Source of the DNA: Corynebacterium sp. p3-SID1056
Lineage (GTDB): Bacteria; Actinomycetota; Actinomycetes; Mycobacteriales; Mycobacteriaceae
Direction of reading: 5' to 3'
Length of the DNA: 64,000 nt
Assembly (NCBI RefSeq): GCF_025152525.1
Contig: NZ_JALXXL010000005.1
Span: forward strand, 1 to 64,000
Below, piece by piece: positions 25,654 through 34,506 of the stretch. A model generated the notes under the pieces. That model was not told where the DNA came from. It ran no database searches and was given only the letters and a program-made list of their open reading frames with translations. The number at the start of each line of letters is the position of its first letter. The stretch's first letter is position 1. The position numbers were made by a program, and so were the translations under genes.

Positions 25654-26052
25654 TCAATCTGCCCGAAGCGGTGAGCGGACGTCGCCATCGAGGTAGACCC
25701 ACGCGCCGTCCTCGCGGATGAAACGCGATACCTCGTGCTGCACGCCGGTAGGCGAGTAGGCGGCGAACTCCACAATCCCTTCCGCATCGAAGGGGCCGCC
25801 GCCTTGCGTGCGCAGGATCTTCAGGCGCGTAAACGGCATGCCGGTCGACGGCAACTCTGACACCCTCGGTCGGGTCTGCGCAGACCACGTGGTGTGAAGG
25901 TACTCGGGCAAGCCGCGAACGAAGGCGGAGTAGCGCGAGCGCATGAGCGCCTCGGCCGTCAGCGCTTTCGCGCCACGATGGTAGGCCCCGCAGCAGGCAG
26001 CGTAGGGTGTGCCCGTACCGCACGGACACACAGAAATATCGCGAGCCACCAT
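25654..26052 (-). CDS. YchJ-like protein with SEC-C zinc motif
   Basis: 132 residues. The N-terminus has CPCGTGTPYAACCGAYHRG (residues 9-27), a SEC-C-type zinc-binding cluster, followed by ALMRSRYSAFVRGLPEYLHT-like helices and a small NTF2-like domain with EGIVEFAAYSPTGVQHEVSR and DGAWVYLDGD. This is the UPF0225/YchJ family, whose role is unknown. The ATG follows the stop codon of the upstream hydrolase-OsmC gene by 2 nt, so the two are one operon. Confidence 0.88.
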   Translation of the reverse strand: MVARDISVCPCGTGTPYAACCGAYHRGAKALTAEALMRSRYSAFVRGLPEYLHTTWSAQTRPRVSELPSTGMPFTRLKILRTQGGGPFDAEGIVEFAAYSPTGVQHEVSRFIREDGAWVYLDGDVRSPLRAD

Positions 26053-26054
26053 GG

Positions 26055-27260
26055 TTAACGCTGCCTGTCGCGCTCGCGGCGCTGCTCGACGGTGGCGGTG
26101 TCCACCGTCGTGGTGATGTCACCTGCGGCAACGTAGCCGTCCACGGTGGAGGCAGCACCGGCGGCGCGCAGGGTCTCCACCTGCTCGTCCGTCAGGTCCC
26201 CGTAAAGAGTGATGTGGCGGGTGAAGGTGGTGTCTGCGTCGTGGGTGACTTCCACGCGGACGTCGTCAAGCGGCATGCCCTTGGCGGCAATCCTGATTGC
26301 CTGCGAGCACGAGACGGCGAGCGCCGACATGAACAGCCCCGTCGAGGTCACACCCTGGCCCTTGCCGCCGGCGTTCTTCGCACGGTCGGTGGTGATTTCG
26401 CGGCCTGAGGTGCGCACCACATCCCCGTACTTCGTGCCGCGGGCCGAGTAGGAGATCGCGTTGGAATCGCCCGTGGGCTCCGGGGTGAACTCCGGCACAA
26501 TGTACTGCTGGGCCCAGGACCCGATGATGTCGGCGGCGCGCTGCGCGGTGCCCTGGCGAGTGAGCAGGTGATCGGCTTTGTCTAGCGCCATGAGCGACTT
26601 GGGGTAGCGGGTGAGCTGGAAGATGGTTTGCGCGTTATCGATGCCCACGGTGACGTCGATAGGCGAGTGGACCACGAGCAGCGGCTTGCGCACCTTACCC
26701 AGGTACTCCTCCGGGTTCGTCTCCGCGAGATCCTCCAAGAAGTGGCGCGAGATAACCAGCTCACGGCCGCCCAGGGTGACGTGGACCGAGCCGTTCGTAT
26801 CCGCCTCGCCGATCTTGTCGGCGTAGTGCAGCACGGAATGCGCGGGATCGAAAGGCGCGCCGACGGTGGCCACCATCTTCAGCATCTTCTTCAACTCCGG
26901 CCGGGTCGCCGCCTTCAGCACTGCTGCGCCACCAAGCGAGTGCCCCATGATCAGCTGCGGGGCCGTAAAGTGCTTCTCCATCCACTGCGCAACCGCGACG
27001 ATATCGTCGACGTTCTGGCTAAACGAGGTCTGCGCAAAGTCGCCCTCGGATTGGCCCAGCCCGGGAAAATCGAAGCGCAGCGTGGCGATGCCATGCTCGG
27101 TCAGGCGCTTCGAGATGCGGGACGCGCCAGGGGTATGGCGCGAACCGGCAAAGCAGTGCGCGAAGATTGCGTAGGCCTTCGCCGGCCCGTCGGGGCGATC
27201 CATGGTGGCGGCGAGCGTAAGACCCGTTGACGAGGGGACCTTCAGGTTCAGAGACTTCAT
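26055..27260 (-). CDS. Alpha/beta hydrolase fused to an OsmC domain
   Basis: 401 residues from the ATG at 27260. The N-terminal half (1-255) is a serine hydrolase fold: AIFAHCFAGSRHTP (oxyanion loop), ATLRFDFPGLGQSEGDF, the nucleophile in LIMGHSLGGAAVL, LLVVHSPIDVTVG with the acid, and a His in DKADHLL. The C-terminal half (about 265-395) is OsmC-like with the reactive Cys in FMSALAVSCSQAIRIAAKGM and the expected VEVTHD strand. OsmC proteins reduce organic hydroperoxides. The fusion is a known architecture, but its substrate is not established. Operon with the YchJ-like gene. Confidence 0.85.
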   Translation of the reverse strand: MKSLNLKVPSSTGLTLAATMDRPDGPAKAYAIFAHCFAGSRHTPGASRISKRLTEHGIATLRFDFPGLGQSEGDFAQTSFSQNVDDIVAVAQWMEKHFTAPQLIMGHSLGGAAVLKAATRPELKKMLKMVATVGAPFDPAHSVLHYADKIGEADTNGSVHVTLGGRELVISRHFLEDLAETNPEEYLGKVRKPLLVVHSPIDVTVGIDNAQTIFQLTRYPKSLMALDKADHLLTRQGTAQRAADIIGSWAQQYIVPEFTPEPTGDSNAISYSARGTKYGDVVRTSGREITTDRAKNAGGKGQGVTSTGLFMSALAVSCSQAIRIAAKGMPLDDVRVEVTHDADTTFTRHITLYGDLTDEQVETLRAAGAASTVDGYVAAGDITTTVDTATVEQRRERDRQR

Positions 27261-27510
27261 AGCGCGGGTGTTCCCTTTAATGCTGAGTTTTATGCTGAGT
27301 TCACAGGTGGTCACGGAGCGTAGCGCGCCAAGCGTGCGCGCGGGCTGCAATACAATCTAAAGCACAAAGAAACTCGCAACAACAGGCCGGGCCGCACACG
27401 ACTCGGTGGGCGAGTGCGGGCAGCGGCGCGCGGTGCTTAAACTTTAAACATTGATCTTTGCTGCACGATTGCAGCACCGTGAAAAGGGATGAGGAAGGAC
27501 GGCCCTGCGC
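27261..27510. promoter_or_regulatory. Divergent promoter region of the OsmC fusion and secA2
   Basis: 250 bp between two divergent starts. It is free of genes and moderately AT-rich near 27345-27365 and 27440-27460. No regulator site was recognised. AGGAAGGAC before 27511 is the secA2 ribosome site. Confidence 0.4.
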
Positions 27511-29802
27511 ATGGGCGCATTCGACTGGTTCTGGAAGGCGATGGGCTCGACTGCAGAGCGCAACAACAAGAAATCCAAGGGCATCGTTGCCGCAGCCTAC
27601 GAGTTGCTCCCTGAGCTCGAGCAGCTTGACGACGCCGCGCTGGCCGCCGCCATCCGCGCCACCGTCGCCGACGGCGCAATCAAGGACAAGTCGCGCTTCC
27701 TGGCCGTGTTGACGATCGCCTCGCAGCGCACACTCGGCATGCGGCCTTTCGACGTGCAGAACCAGGCGGTCCTGCGGCTGCTCGAGGGCGACGTGATCCA
27801 GATGGCAACCGGCGAGGGCAAGACCCTCGTGGGCGCAATGGCGGCGACCGGCTTCGCCCTGACCGGCAAGCGTGTCCACGTGATTACTGTGAATAATTAT
27901 CTGGCCGGGCGCGACGCGGAGTGGATGCGCCCGCTCGTTGAGTTCTTCGGTCTCAGCGTCGCGGCGGTGACCGAAGCCAACAACCGAGAGGAGCGGGTGG
28001 CGGCCTACCGCGCCGACATTATCTACGCGCCCGTCACCGAGATCGGCTTCGACCACCTCCGCGATAACCAGATCACCTCGCGGGACCAGACGGTCCAGTT
28101 GCCCGCCGACGTCGCCCTGGTGGACGAGGCTGACAGCGTGCTTGTCGACGAAGCGCTGGTCCCGCTCGTCCTCGCCGGCTCAGAGGGCAGCGAGCAGGCG
28201 ACCGGGCAGATCACCGAGGCGGTGTCCCACCTCGTCGAGGGCAAGGACTACACCATCGACGCCGAGGGGCGAAACGTCTTCCTCACCGACGAGGGTGCCC
28301 AGCGTGTGGAGCAGCTGCTGGGGATCGACTCGCTCTACGGCGATGGGCACATCGGCACGACGCTCGTACGCGTCAACCTCGCTCTGCATGCGAAAGCGCT
28401 CTTGATCAGGGACGTGCACTACATCGTTGACGACGGCAAGGTTGCACTCGTCGACGCCTCCCGTGGGCGAGTGGCCGAGCTGCAGCGCTGGCCGGACGGG
28501 CTGCAAGCCGCGGTGGAGGCAAAGGAGGGCCTGAAAGTCTCTGAAGGTGGCCGGATCCTGGACTCCATTACGCTGCAGGCGCTGATGCAGCGCTACCCGA
28601 CGGTCTGCGGGATGACCGGTACCGCGGTGGAAGCAACCGACCAGCTGCGTTCCTTCTACGACCTGCACGTCTCGGTGATCGACCGGGCGAGCGAGCTGCA
28701 GCGCTTCGACGAGGCCGACCGCATCTACGCCACGATGGAGGAGAAGAACCGCGCGATCGTCGAAGAGGTCGTGTTGCTGCACTCCAACCGCCAGCCCGTT
28801 TTGGTGGGAACGCACGACGTGGCGGAGTCGGAGGCACTCGCCGAGGCGCTCGAGGCCCGCGGCGTGGCGGTGAACGTGCTCAACGCGAAGAACGACGCGG
28901 AGGAGGCCCGCATCATCGCGGAGGCCGGCGACCTGGGGCGCGTGACCGTGTCGACCCAGATGGCAGGGCGTGGTACCGATATCCGGCTCGGCGGCGCGGA
29001 CGAGGCCGATCACGATGAAGTCGCCTCCCTGGGCGGGCTCGCGGTCATCGGCACGGCCCGGCACCGCTCGGCCCGCTTGGACAACCAGCTGCGCGGCCGC
29101 GCCGGCCGGCAGGGCGATCCAGGGTTGAGCCTGTTCTTCGTCTCCTTGGAAGACGACATTGTCACTACCGGTGGGGCCGACGAGCAGGTCACCGCGCACC
29201 CGGGCGCGGACGGAAAGATCGAGTCCAACCGGATCCAGCAATTCGTGGAGCACTGCCAGCGCGTCACTGAAGGCCAGCTGCTGGAGATCCACTCCCAGAC
29301 CTGGAAGTACAACAAGCTGCTCGCGGACCACCGCAAGATCCTGGATGCTCGCCGCGCGGCCCTGCTCGACACGGACGCGGCCTGGTGCGAGCTCGCCGAG
29401 CGCAGCCCCCAACGCGCCGCAGAGCTCGCCGGCTTGGACCAAGCAATGCGCGAACAGGCGGCTCGCGAGATCATGCTCTTCCACCTCGATGCTGAGTGGT
29501 CGGAATACCTCGCGCTTATGGACGACGTGCGCGAATCCATCCACCTGCGCGCCATCGCCCGCGAAACCCCGATCACCGAGTACCACCGCATCGCCGTCCG
29601 CGAGTTCAAGGAGCTCGCGAATCGTGCCGTTGACCAGGCAGTCGACACCTTCGAGCACGTGCTTATCGACGCCGATGGCGCCCACCTCGCCGACGCCGGC
29701 TGGAAGCGACCAAGCGCGACTTGGACCTACATGGTCTCCGATAACCCGCTTGCAGGTTCGGGCAACAGCGTGATCTCTGGGATCGGCAATATCTTTCGGT
29801 AG
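27511..29802 (+). CDS. secA2: Accessory preprotein translocase ATPase SecA2
   Basis: 763 residues, shorter than SecA1 and without the C-terminal zinc-binding tail. Walker A is MATGEGKT at about 98-105, followed by VITVNNYLAGRDAEWMRPL, IIYAPVTEIGFDHLRDN, Walker B LVDEADSVLVDEA, TVCGMTGTA, QMAGRGTDI and RLDNQLRGRAGRQGDPG. SecA2 drives export of a subset of proteins and cooperates with SecA1/SecYEG in mycolic-acid bacteria. Its position ahead of odhI matches the C. glutamicum order. An ATG with AGGAAGGAC upstream is clear. Confidence 0.93.
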   Translation: MGAFDWFWKAMGSTAERNNKKSKGIVAAAYELLPELEQLDDAALAAAIRATVADGAIKDKSRFLAVLTIASQRTLGMRPFDVQNQAVLRLLEGDVIQMATGEGKTLVGAMAATGFALTGKRVHVITVNNYLAGRDAEWMRPLVEFFGLSVAAVTEANNREERVAAYRADIIYAPVTEIGFDHLRDNQITSRDQTVQLPADVALVDEADSVLVDEALVPLVLAGSEGSEQATGQITEAVSHLVEGKDYTIDAEGRNVFLTDEGAQRVEQLLGIDSLYGDGHIGTTLVRVNLALHAKALLIRDVHYIVDDGKVALVDASRGRVAELQRWPDGLQAAVEAKEGLKVSEGGRILDSITLQALMQRYPTVCGMTGTAVEATDQLRSFYDLHVSVIDRASELQRFDEADRIYATMEEKNRAIVEEVVLLHSNRQPVLVGTHDVAESEALAEALEARGVAVNVLNAKNDAEEARIIAEAGDLGRVTVSTQMAGRGTDIRLGGADEADHDEVASLGGLAVIGTARHRSARLDNQLRGRAGRQGDPGLSLFFVSLEDDIVTTGGADEQVTAHPGADGKIESNRIQQFVEHCQRVTEGQLLEIHSQTWKYNKLLADHRKILDARRAALLDTDAAWCELAERSPQRAAELAGLDQAMREQAAREIMLFHLDAEWSEYLALMDDVRESIHLRAIARETPITEYHRIAVREFKELANRAVDQAVDTFEHVLIDADGAHLADAGWKRPSATWTYMVSDNPLAGSGNSVISGIGNIFR

Positions 29803-29975
29803 GGTCTGCGTCGTCGGGAAGCGCTACCTGCGAACTTGGTGAGTGAGTGGTGGCAAAGGCCCACAGAACCGGCGCGAGTCGGTAGTATGACAGACAGCTA
29901 ACTGAAAACCTCGACATCGACGTGGGGCCAACGCGGCCGCACCACGTCGGTATCACACAAAGTCAGGAGTAAGTG

Positions 29976-30407
29976 ATGAGCGAAAACACCGGTAACCCGC
30001 AGCACCAGGTGGAAACCACCTCGGTGTTCCGCGCGGACCTGCTGAAGGAGATGGAAAACGGTGCCTCTGCCTCGAAGGACGGCATCACCGGCGCAGAAAA
30101 TCTCCCCGAAGGTGCGGCACTGCTGGTTGTTAAGCGCGGCCCGAACGCTGGCGCTCGCTTCCTGCTGGACCAAGACTCCACGACGGCTGGGCGTCACCCG
30201 GAGGCCGACATCTTCCTGGACGATGTCACGGTGTCCCGTCGCCACGCGGAATTCCGGCGCACCGAGGATTCCTTCGAAGTCGTCGACGTGGGCTCGCTGA
30301 ACGGGACCTACGTCAACCGCGAGCCCCGCAATTCGCAATCGCTGTCGACCGGCGACGAGATCCAGATCGGCAAGTTCCGTCTGGTCTTTATCGCCGACGA
30401 GAAGTAG
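29976..30407 (+). CDS. odhI: FHA-domain regulator of oxoglutarate dehydrogenase
   Basis: 143 residues from the ATG at 29976 (AGGAGT upstream; a GTG at 29973 is in frame). The N-terminal VETTSVFRADLL places Thr14 and Thr15 exactly as in C. glutamicum OdhI and mycobacterial GarA, where kinases PknG/PknA/PknB phosphorylate them. The FHA domain has AGRHPEADIFLDD, VSRRHAEF and GSLNGTYVN. Unphosphorylated OdhI binds and inhibits the E1o subunit of 2-oxoglutarate dehydrogenase, steering carbon to glutamate. Phosphorylation makes the FHA domain bind its own tail. All residues needed are present. Confidence 0.96.
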   Translation: MSENTGNPQHQVETTSVFRADLLKEMENGASASKDGITGAENLPEGAALLVVKRGPNAGARFLLDQDSTTAGRHPEADIFLDDVTVSRRHAEFRRTEDSFEVVDVGSLNGTYVNREPRNSQSLSTGDEIQIGKFRLVFIADEK

Positions 30408-30491
30408 GCTCCCACCTGTCCACACCGCGCTTTCGTCCAGCTTCGATGCCGGGCGCAGGCGCGCGACGTAGTAACGAAAGATCCACCACTA

Positions 30492-31238
30492 GTGAGCGCA
30501 CTCCGTAGCACCTCGCCGCTGAAAGCGGCTGGCCAGTCCCCGAAGGGGAAAGCCAAGACCATGTCCATCGGCGTGGTTCTTGAACGCCTCCGCGAGGAAT
30601 TCCCGGACGTGAGCCTGTCGAAGATTCGCTTTCTCGAGTCCGAGGGGCTGATCACTCCGCAGCGCACAGCCTCCGGCTACCGCCGCTTTACCGACGATGA
30701 CGTGGAGCGCCTGCGCTACATTCTCATCACGCAGCGCGACAATTACCTGCCGTTGAAGGTGATCCGCGAGCAGCTCGAGGCCATGGATTCCGGACAGGTC
30801 ACCGCCATTATGAGCGGGGCCGACGCCGAACCGATCGTCTCTGCGGACAACTTCCGTGCGACCGTGGACACCAAGTTGAGCGACACAGAAGTCGCTGAGC
30901 AGGCCAACACGGACCAAGCCACCGTTGCGCAGCTGATCAAGACGGGCCTGATCAGTCCCGATCGGGCCGGGTACTTCACCGCGGACGATGTGAGCGTGGT
31001 GACCACCGCGCTGGCCCTCGGCGACTTCGGCGTGGACATCCGCCACCTGAAGACGCTGCGCACCACGGCGGACCGCCAGGTCGACCTTATCGCGCAGGTG
31101 GCCGAGCCCATCGCGAAATCGGGCAAAGAGACTGCGCAGCAGCTGGCGGAGGAGACCGGCCAGCAGATGTCGGCACTGATTGTGTCGTTGCACGCGTCGC
31201 TGGTGAAAAATCAGTTGCGCAGGAGGCTGGGCAACTAG
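30492..31238 (+). CDS. ftsR: MerR-family regulator FtsR
   Basis: 248 residues. The MerR winged helix is at residues 25-95 (MSIGVVLERLREEFPDVSLS, KIRFLESEGLITPQRTASGY, RRF), then a long C-terminal helical region (VDTKLSDTEVAEQANTDQAT, FGVDIRHLKTLRTTADRQVD). The gene lies right after odhI, as FtsR does in C. glutamicum, where it activates ftsZ. The GTG at 30492 is the furthest start, with an internal ATG at 30561 just before the DNA-binding domain. A terminator follows at once. Confidence 0.88.
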   Translation: MSALRSTSPLKAAGQSPKGKAKTMSIGVVLERLREEFPDVSLSKIRFLESEGLITPQRTASGYRRFTDDDVERLRYILITQRDNYLPLKVIREQLEAMDSGQVTAIMSGADAEPIVSADNFRATVDTKLSDTEVAEQANTDQATVAQLIKTGLISPDRAGYFTADDVSVVTTALALGDFGVDIRHLKTLRTTADRQVDLIAQVAEPIAKSGKETAQQLAEETGQQMSALIVSLHASLVKNQLRRRLGN

Positions 31239-31249
31239 CTCGCTTTTCG

Positions 31250-31286
31250 CGCCGCCGACCCGTTGTCTGGGCTCGGCGGCGTTTTT
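31250..31286 (+). terminator. Rho-independent terminator after ftsR
   Basis: A perfect 9-bp stem (CGCCGCCGA 31250-31258 with TCGGCGGCG 31273-31281) is followed by TTTTT. Confidence 0.88.
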
Positions 31287-31497
31287 GTTTGCCCGCGTAT
31301 GGGGGTAGGGGAGCTGCGCTTAGATATAGCTACTGTTTCTTTTGTGGCCAGTGAGAAAGATGGGGTGAAAGAACTCTCAACGTGAAGTTGAGGGTTAGTG
31401 TTCGGCGTGTTGCGCGTGCAAAGGTTGACCAAGTGCCTATGCTTGACATTTAATAAGCACAACGGCACTTTCAGCCAAACACCATGGGAGTAATTAC
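31287..31497. other. Gene-free gap between the two MerR genes
   Basis: In M. tuberculosis and C. glutamicum a bifunctional-nuclease gene lies between the two MerR genes. Here about 210 bp remain after the terminator and I see no trace of it. The stretch is AT-richer than its surroundings and should carry the promoter of the second MerR gene. Confidence 0.55.
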
Positions 31498-32079
31498 GTG
31501 ACTACGAACACCCCGGAACTCGACGCGCAGCCCGCACTCGATGCCGCCGTCCAGGAATCGCTCTTTGACCTCGGCCCCAGCGACGAAGTTGGCTACCGTG
31601 TCCCGATCGCCTGCCAGGTCGCCGGCATCACCTACCGCCAGCTGGACTACTGGGCACGCACCGAGCTCGTGCGTCCCTCCATCCGAGGTGCCAAGGGCTC
31701 CGGCTCGCAGCGTCTCTACTCCTTTAAAGACATCCTCGTGCTGAAAATTGTCAAGCGCCTGCTCGACACCGGCATCTCCCTCCAGAACATTCGCCTGGCA
31801 GTGGACAAGCTGCGCGACCGCGGCGTCAACGACATCGCAGAGATCACGCTCGTCTCCGACGGCACCACCGTCTACGAGTGCCGCAGTAACGAAGAGATCA
31901 TCGACCTGCTCGGCGGTGGTCAGGGCGTCTTCGGCATCGCCGTCCCGCAGATTATGAAGGAGCTCACCGGCACCATCTCGGCGTTCCCCTCCGAGCGCGT
32001 GCTTCACGACGACGCGCCGACCGCCGAAGTGACCGGCATCGACGAGCTCGCCGCCCGTCGTCGTCGCAAGTCCTCCTAG
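31498..32079 (+). CDS. Second MerR-family regulator (Rv1830-type)
   Basis: 193 residues from the GTG at 31498. The MerR helix-turn-helix is at about 35-100 (VGYRVPIACQVAGITYRQLD, YWARTELVRPSIRGAKGSGS, QRLYSFKDILVLKIVKRLLD). A C-terminal segment (YECRSNEEIIDLLGGGQGVF) is characteristic of this actinobacterial subgroup, whose mycobacterial member is essential and linked to cell division and drug tolerance. No metal-binding cysteines are seen, so it is not a metal sensor of the classical kind. A strong bidirectional terminator follows. Confidence 0.85.
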   Translation: MTTNTPELDAQPALDAAVQESLFDLGPSDEVGYRVPIACQVAGITYRQLDYWARTELVRPSIRGAKGSGSQRLYSFKDILVLKIVKRLLDTGISLQNIRLAVDKLRDRGVNDIAEITLVSDGTTVYECRSNEEIIDLLGGGQGVFGIAVPQIMKELTGTISAFPSERVLHDDAPTAEVTGIDELAARRRRKSS

Positions 32080-32100
32080 GCGAGCGCCTACTCCCACAGA

Positions 32101-32139
32101 GAAAACGTCCTCCGCGTGGTGTACGCGGAGGACGTTTTC
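32101..32139. terminator. Bidirectional terminator
   Basis: A 17-bp perfect stem (32101-32117 with 32123-32139) with a 5-nt loop. A-rich and T-rich ends on both sides (GAAAA...TTTTC) let it serve both the MerR gene (+) and the VWA gene (-), whose stop codons flank it. Confidence 0.92.
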
Positions 32140-32146
32140 CGTCTTC

Positions 32147-33583
32147 TTACTTGGTGCCGGTCGCGGTCGCGAGCGCCTCCGGTAGCTGCTCCGGGCCGCT
32201 TGCCTTGGCGTGCGTGGCGGCGACGCGCTCCACGCCAGCGTCGGGCGCCGCATCGCCGACATGGACAACGGCAACCTCGACACCCTGGTCCAAGTACTGC
32301 TGCAAGGAATCAGCGAAGGCGGCACCGTCTGCGTCCTCGCCCGCGTCTGCGGTACCGGTCGTCACCAGCACAATCCGGACTGGATCCTCGCCCCCGGTGG
32401 ACGCGGACGCAGCTGCGGTAAGGGCCTCGCGGGTTTGCGGAACACCGCCGGTGAGAAAGCGGTGCACCGCCACGTCAACCTCTTCCGCGGAAGGGGTAAG
32501 CGCGACATTGACTCGGTAGCCGCGGGTGACCCCCTCGTTCAGCGGCGAGGAATAGTTCCACAGGCCCACCATCTTTTCCTCCGCGGCGACAGCACTTGCG
32601 GCCTCGCCGATGGCGTCCTTCGCCGGCTGGAGGAACGGCGCCATGGCATCCGAAGTGTCGAGCAGGAATAGCGTGTGCTCGGCATGCGCCGCGGCCTGCT
32701 GTTCCTGCGGTGCCTCCTGTGCCTTGGATTCTTCCGCGGCGGTGCCGCTCGTGGCAGTGTCGTTCGCGGCGGCGCCGGAGCCGAATGCGGCGGCCCAGAC
32801 GGCGTCGTCGATAGCCGGCTGCGCCTCGGCGTCGTCCTGCGATTGCGCACGTGCAAAATCCTGCCCGGCGCGCGACTGATTCTCGTCGATGCCCTCGCTC
32901 GCGTTCAAGGGGATCGCGGCGTACTGCACGGAGGCATCGACGGGGCTGAAGACGAGCCCTTCGGGGGTGGCGTCCTCCGCGGTGGCGACGAACGTGTCCG
33001 GCGTTTTCTCAAAGTCGGCAAGCGATTCGACGCGCTGCTGCGTGAGCGCCTCGACTGCGCGATCCTTGTTTTCGCCTGTCAGTTTGGCTGCGACCACGGC
33101 TGAAGCCGAGGGTTGTTCGCCAGCGGGGAAGCGGACCGCGCCGAGGTCGATCTCTGCGGCATCGATTGCCTTCTCACCAGCGACGCCGACGGCTTGTGTC
33201 GCCACGGTCTCTGGGTCGGATACGGCAGCGGTGCGCTTGGCAGCCTCGATGGTCTTGTGCGTCAGCGGCGTGTCCGGCGCGACGTACACCGCCGCGTCCG
33301 CAACGTTGTCTACCAGCTTGGGCTTCACGCAGTAGTCGCGGACGACTGGTGCCGACTCGGCGTAGGCGTCGACGACCTTCTGGCCCACGCCCTGATCGGA
33401 AGCAGCGACCGGCAGCTCGAGATCGCCGGAGACGCATTCGCCGCCCTTTGCCTGCTCCGCGCCGTCGCTGCGGCCGAAAATGAGCCACAGCACCAGGGCG
33501 AGGACAAGCAATAGCGCCACGAGTACCGCGATGGCACCTCCAGACAGCGTGTAATTGTTTTTCCCGTTGGAGTGCCGTGCCAT
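32147..33583 (-). CDS. Membrane-anchored protein with substrate-binding-like and VWA domains
   Basis: 478 residues. A cytosolic start is followed by one membrane helix (GAIAVLVALLLVLALVLWLI, residues 16-35). The outside part begins with a domain like extracellular solute-binding folds (about 50-280). The C-terminal third is von Willebrand A-like: TLFLLDTSDAMAPFLQPAKD near residue 310, MVGLWNYSSPLN, and RIVLVTTGTADAGED. The first metal-site motif should be DxSxS but reads DTSDA, so the third metal ligand is Ala. It is probably an envelope adhesion or assembly protein. A run of Ala/Gln/Glu (AAEESKAQEAPQEQQAAAHA) links the two domains. Confidence 0.75.
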   Translation of the reverse strand: MARHSNGKNNYTLSGGAIAVLVALLLVLALVLWLIFGRSDGAEQAKGGECVSGDLELPVAASDQGVGQKVVDAYAESAPVVRDYCVKPKLVDNVADAAVYVAPDTPLTHKTIEAAKRTAAVSDPETVATQAVGVAGEKAIDAAEIDLGAVRFPAGEQPSASAVVAAKLTGENKDRAVEALTQQRVESLADFEKTPDTFVATAEDATPEGLVFSPVDASVQYAAIPLNASEGIDENQSRAGQDFARAQSQDDAEAQPAIDDAVWAAAFGSGAAANDTATSGTAAEESKAQEAPQEQQAAAHAEHTLFLLDTSDAMAPFLQPAKDAIGEAASAVAAEEKMVGLWNYSSPLNEGVTRGYRVNVALTPSAEEVDVAVHRFLTGGVPQTREALTAAASASTGGEDPVRIVLVTTGTADAGEDADGAAFADSLQQYLDQGVEVAVVHVGDAAPDAGVERVAATHAKASGPEQLPEALATATGTK

Positions 33584-33630
33584 GTCAACCGCCTTACGCG
33601 CCGGAGATGCAAAAAACTTCTGCCGCCATC

Positions 33631-34437
33631 TTATCCGTCTAACAGCGCATCGAGGATCGCGACAAGCCGAAGCCGCAAGGGCTCGGCGGCGTCGGCAATC
33701 TCCCGCTGCCTGCGCACGTACTCTGCCTTGCCTTCCGGCGTTTCAATCGGCACGACGCCGAAACCGAGCTCGCGGCAGTCGTAGGGGGAGGCTTCCATAT
33801 CGAGCTTCCTGGCCTGCCGAGCCAGCGCAAAGGTGTCGAGCAGCAGCTCTCCAGGCACGGCGGGACCGAGCTTGGTGGCCCATTTGTACAGATCCATCGC
33901 AACGTGCACACACCCCGCACGATCGTTGTCGGCCTGCTTTTCGCGCGTGAGCACCGTGAGGTTCAGGGGCCGAGCGGGTGGGGTGAAGAACCGGAAGGCG
34001 TCGTAGTGCGTGCACTTGAGCTGGTGCGATTCCACCACCGCGTCGGTCCCGGCGCGGCCCAGCCGCAGTGGCAAGTCGTGGCGCGGTTCGTCTGTGCGGT
34101 AGACCATTGCCCACTCGTGCAATCCAAAGCAGTCGAAATGGGCATCACGCTTGCCGACGCCACGCAGCAGCTCCCGAATCTCCTCCATCGCCACCCCGTG
34201 GCGGTCGACAAACGCAGCGGCGTCGAACTCGACGGTCGCGCCGCCACCCTGGGTGCACACGACGCGGTAGTCGCGCGATGCGGCATGGGGCGTGTTGGCA
34301 GCGTCGTCAAGCACGCGGCCCAGCCCCGGGTGCCAGCGCCGCAGGTGGGTGGGGCGCAGCCAGTAGTAGTCGAAGAGGAAGTCCCACACAGGGTGGTGCT
34401 GCCCGCGCGCCCGGCGGTCAAGGTGGGGGACACCCAC
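33631..34437 (-). CDS. 3-methyladenine DNA glycosylase-like protein, possible frameshift at the start
   Basis: At least 268 residues. HHPVWDFLFDYYWLRPTHLR followed by RWHPGLGRVL, LHEWAMVYR, HDLPLRLGRAGTDAVVESHQ, KCTHYDAFRFFTPPARPLN and CVHVAMDLYKWA match the actinobacterial family annotated as 3-methyladenine DNA glycosylase. In this frame the first start is the GTG at 34437. A family-like beginning (VAEHLAPAQYRAAMAAHEAR) is encoded just upstream (34505-34440) in another frame, and a single added base near 34440 would join them to read ...EARA.QYVGVPHLDRRARG. So either the gene is frameshifted or the read has an error. The stop lies 47 nt before the VWA gene start. Confidence 0.7.
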   Translation of the reverse strand: MGVPHLDRRARGQHHPVWDFLFDYYWLRPTHLRRWHPGLGRVLDDAANTPHAASRDYRVVCTQGGGATVEFDAAAFVDRHGVAMEEIRELLRGVGKRDAHFDCFGLHEWAMVYRTDEPRHDLPLRLGRAGTDAVVESHQLKCTHYDAFRFFTPPARPLNLTVLTREKQADNDRAGCVHVAMDLYKWATKLGPAVPGELLLDTFALARQARKLDMEASPYDCRELGFGVVPIETPEGKAEYVRRQREIADAAEPLRLRLVAILDALLDG

Positions 34438-34506
34438 GTATTGGCGCGGGCCTCGTGCGCCGCCATCGCTGCGCGGTACTGCGCGGGTGCAAGATGCTCG
34501 GCCACG

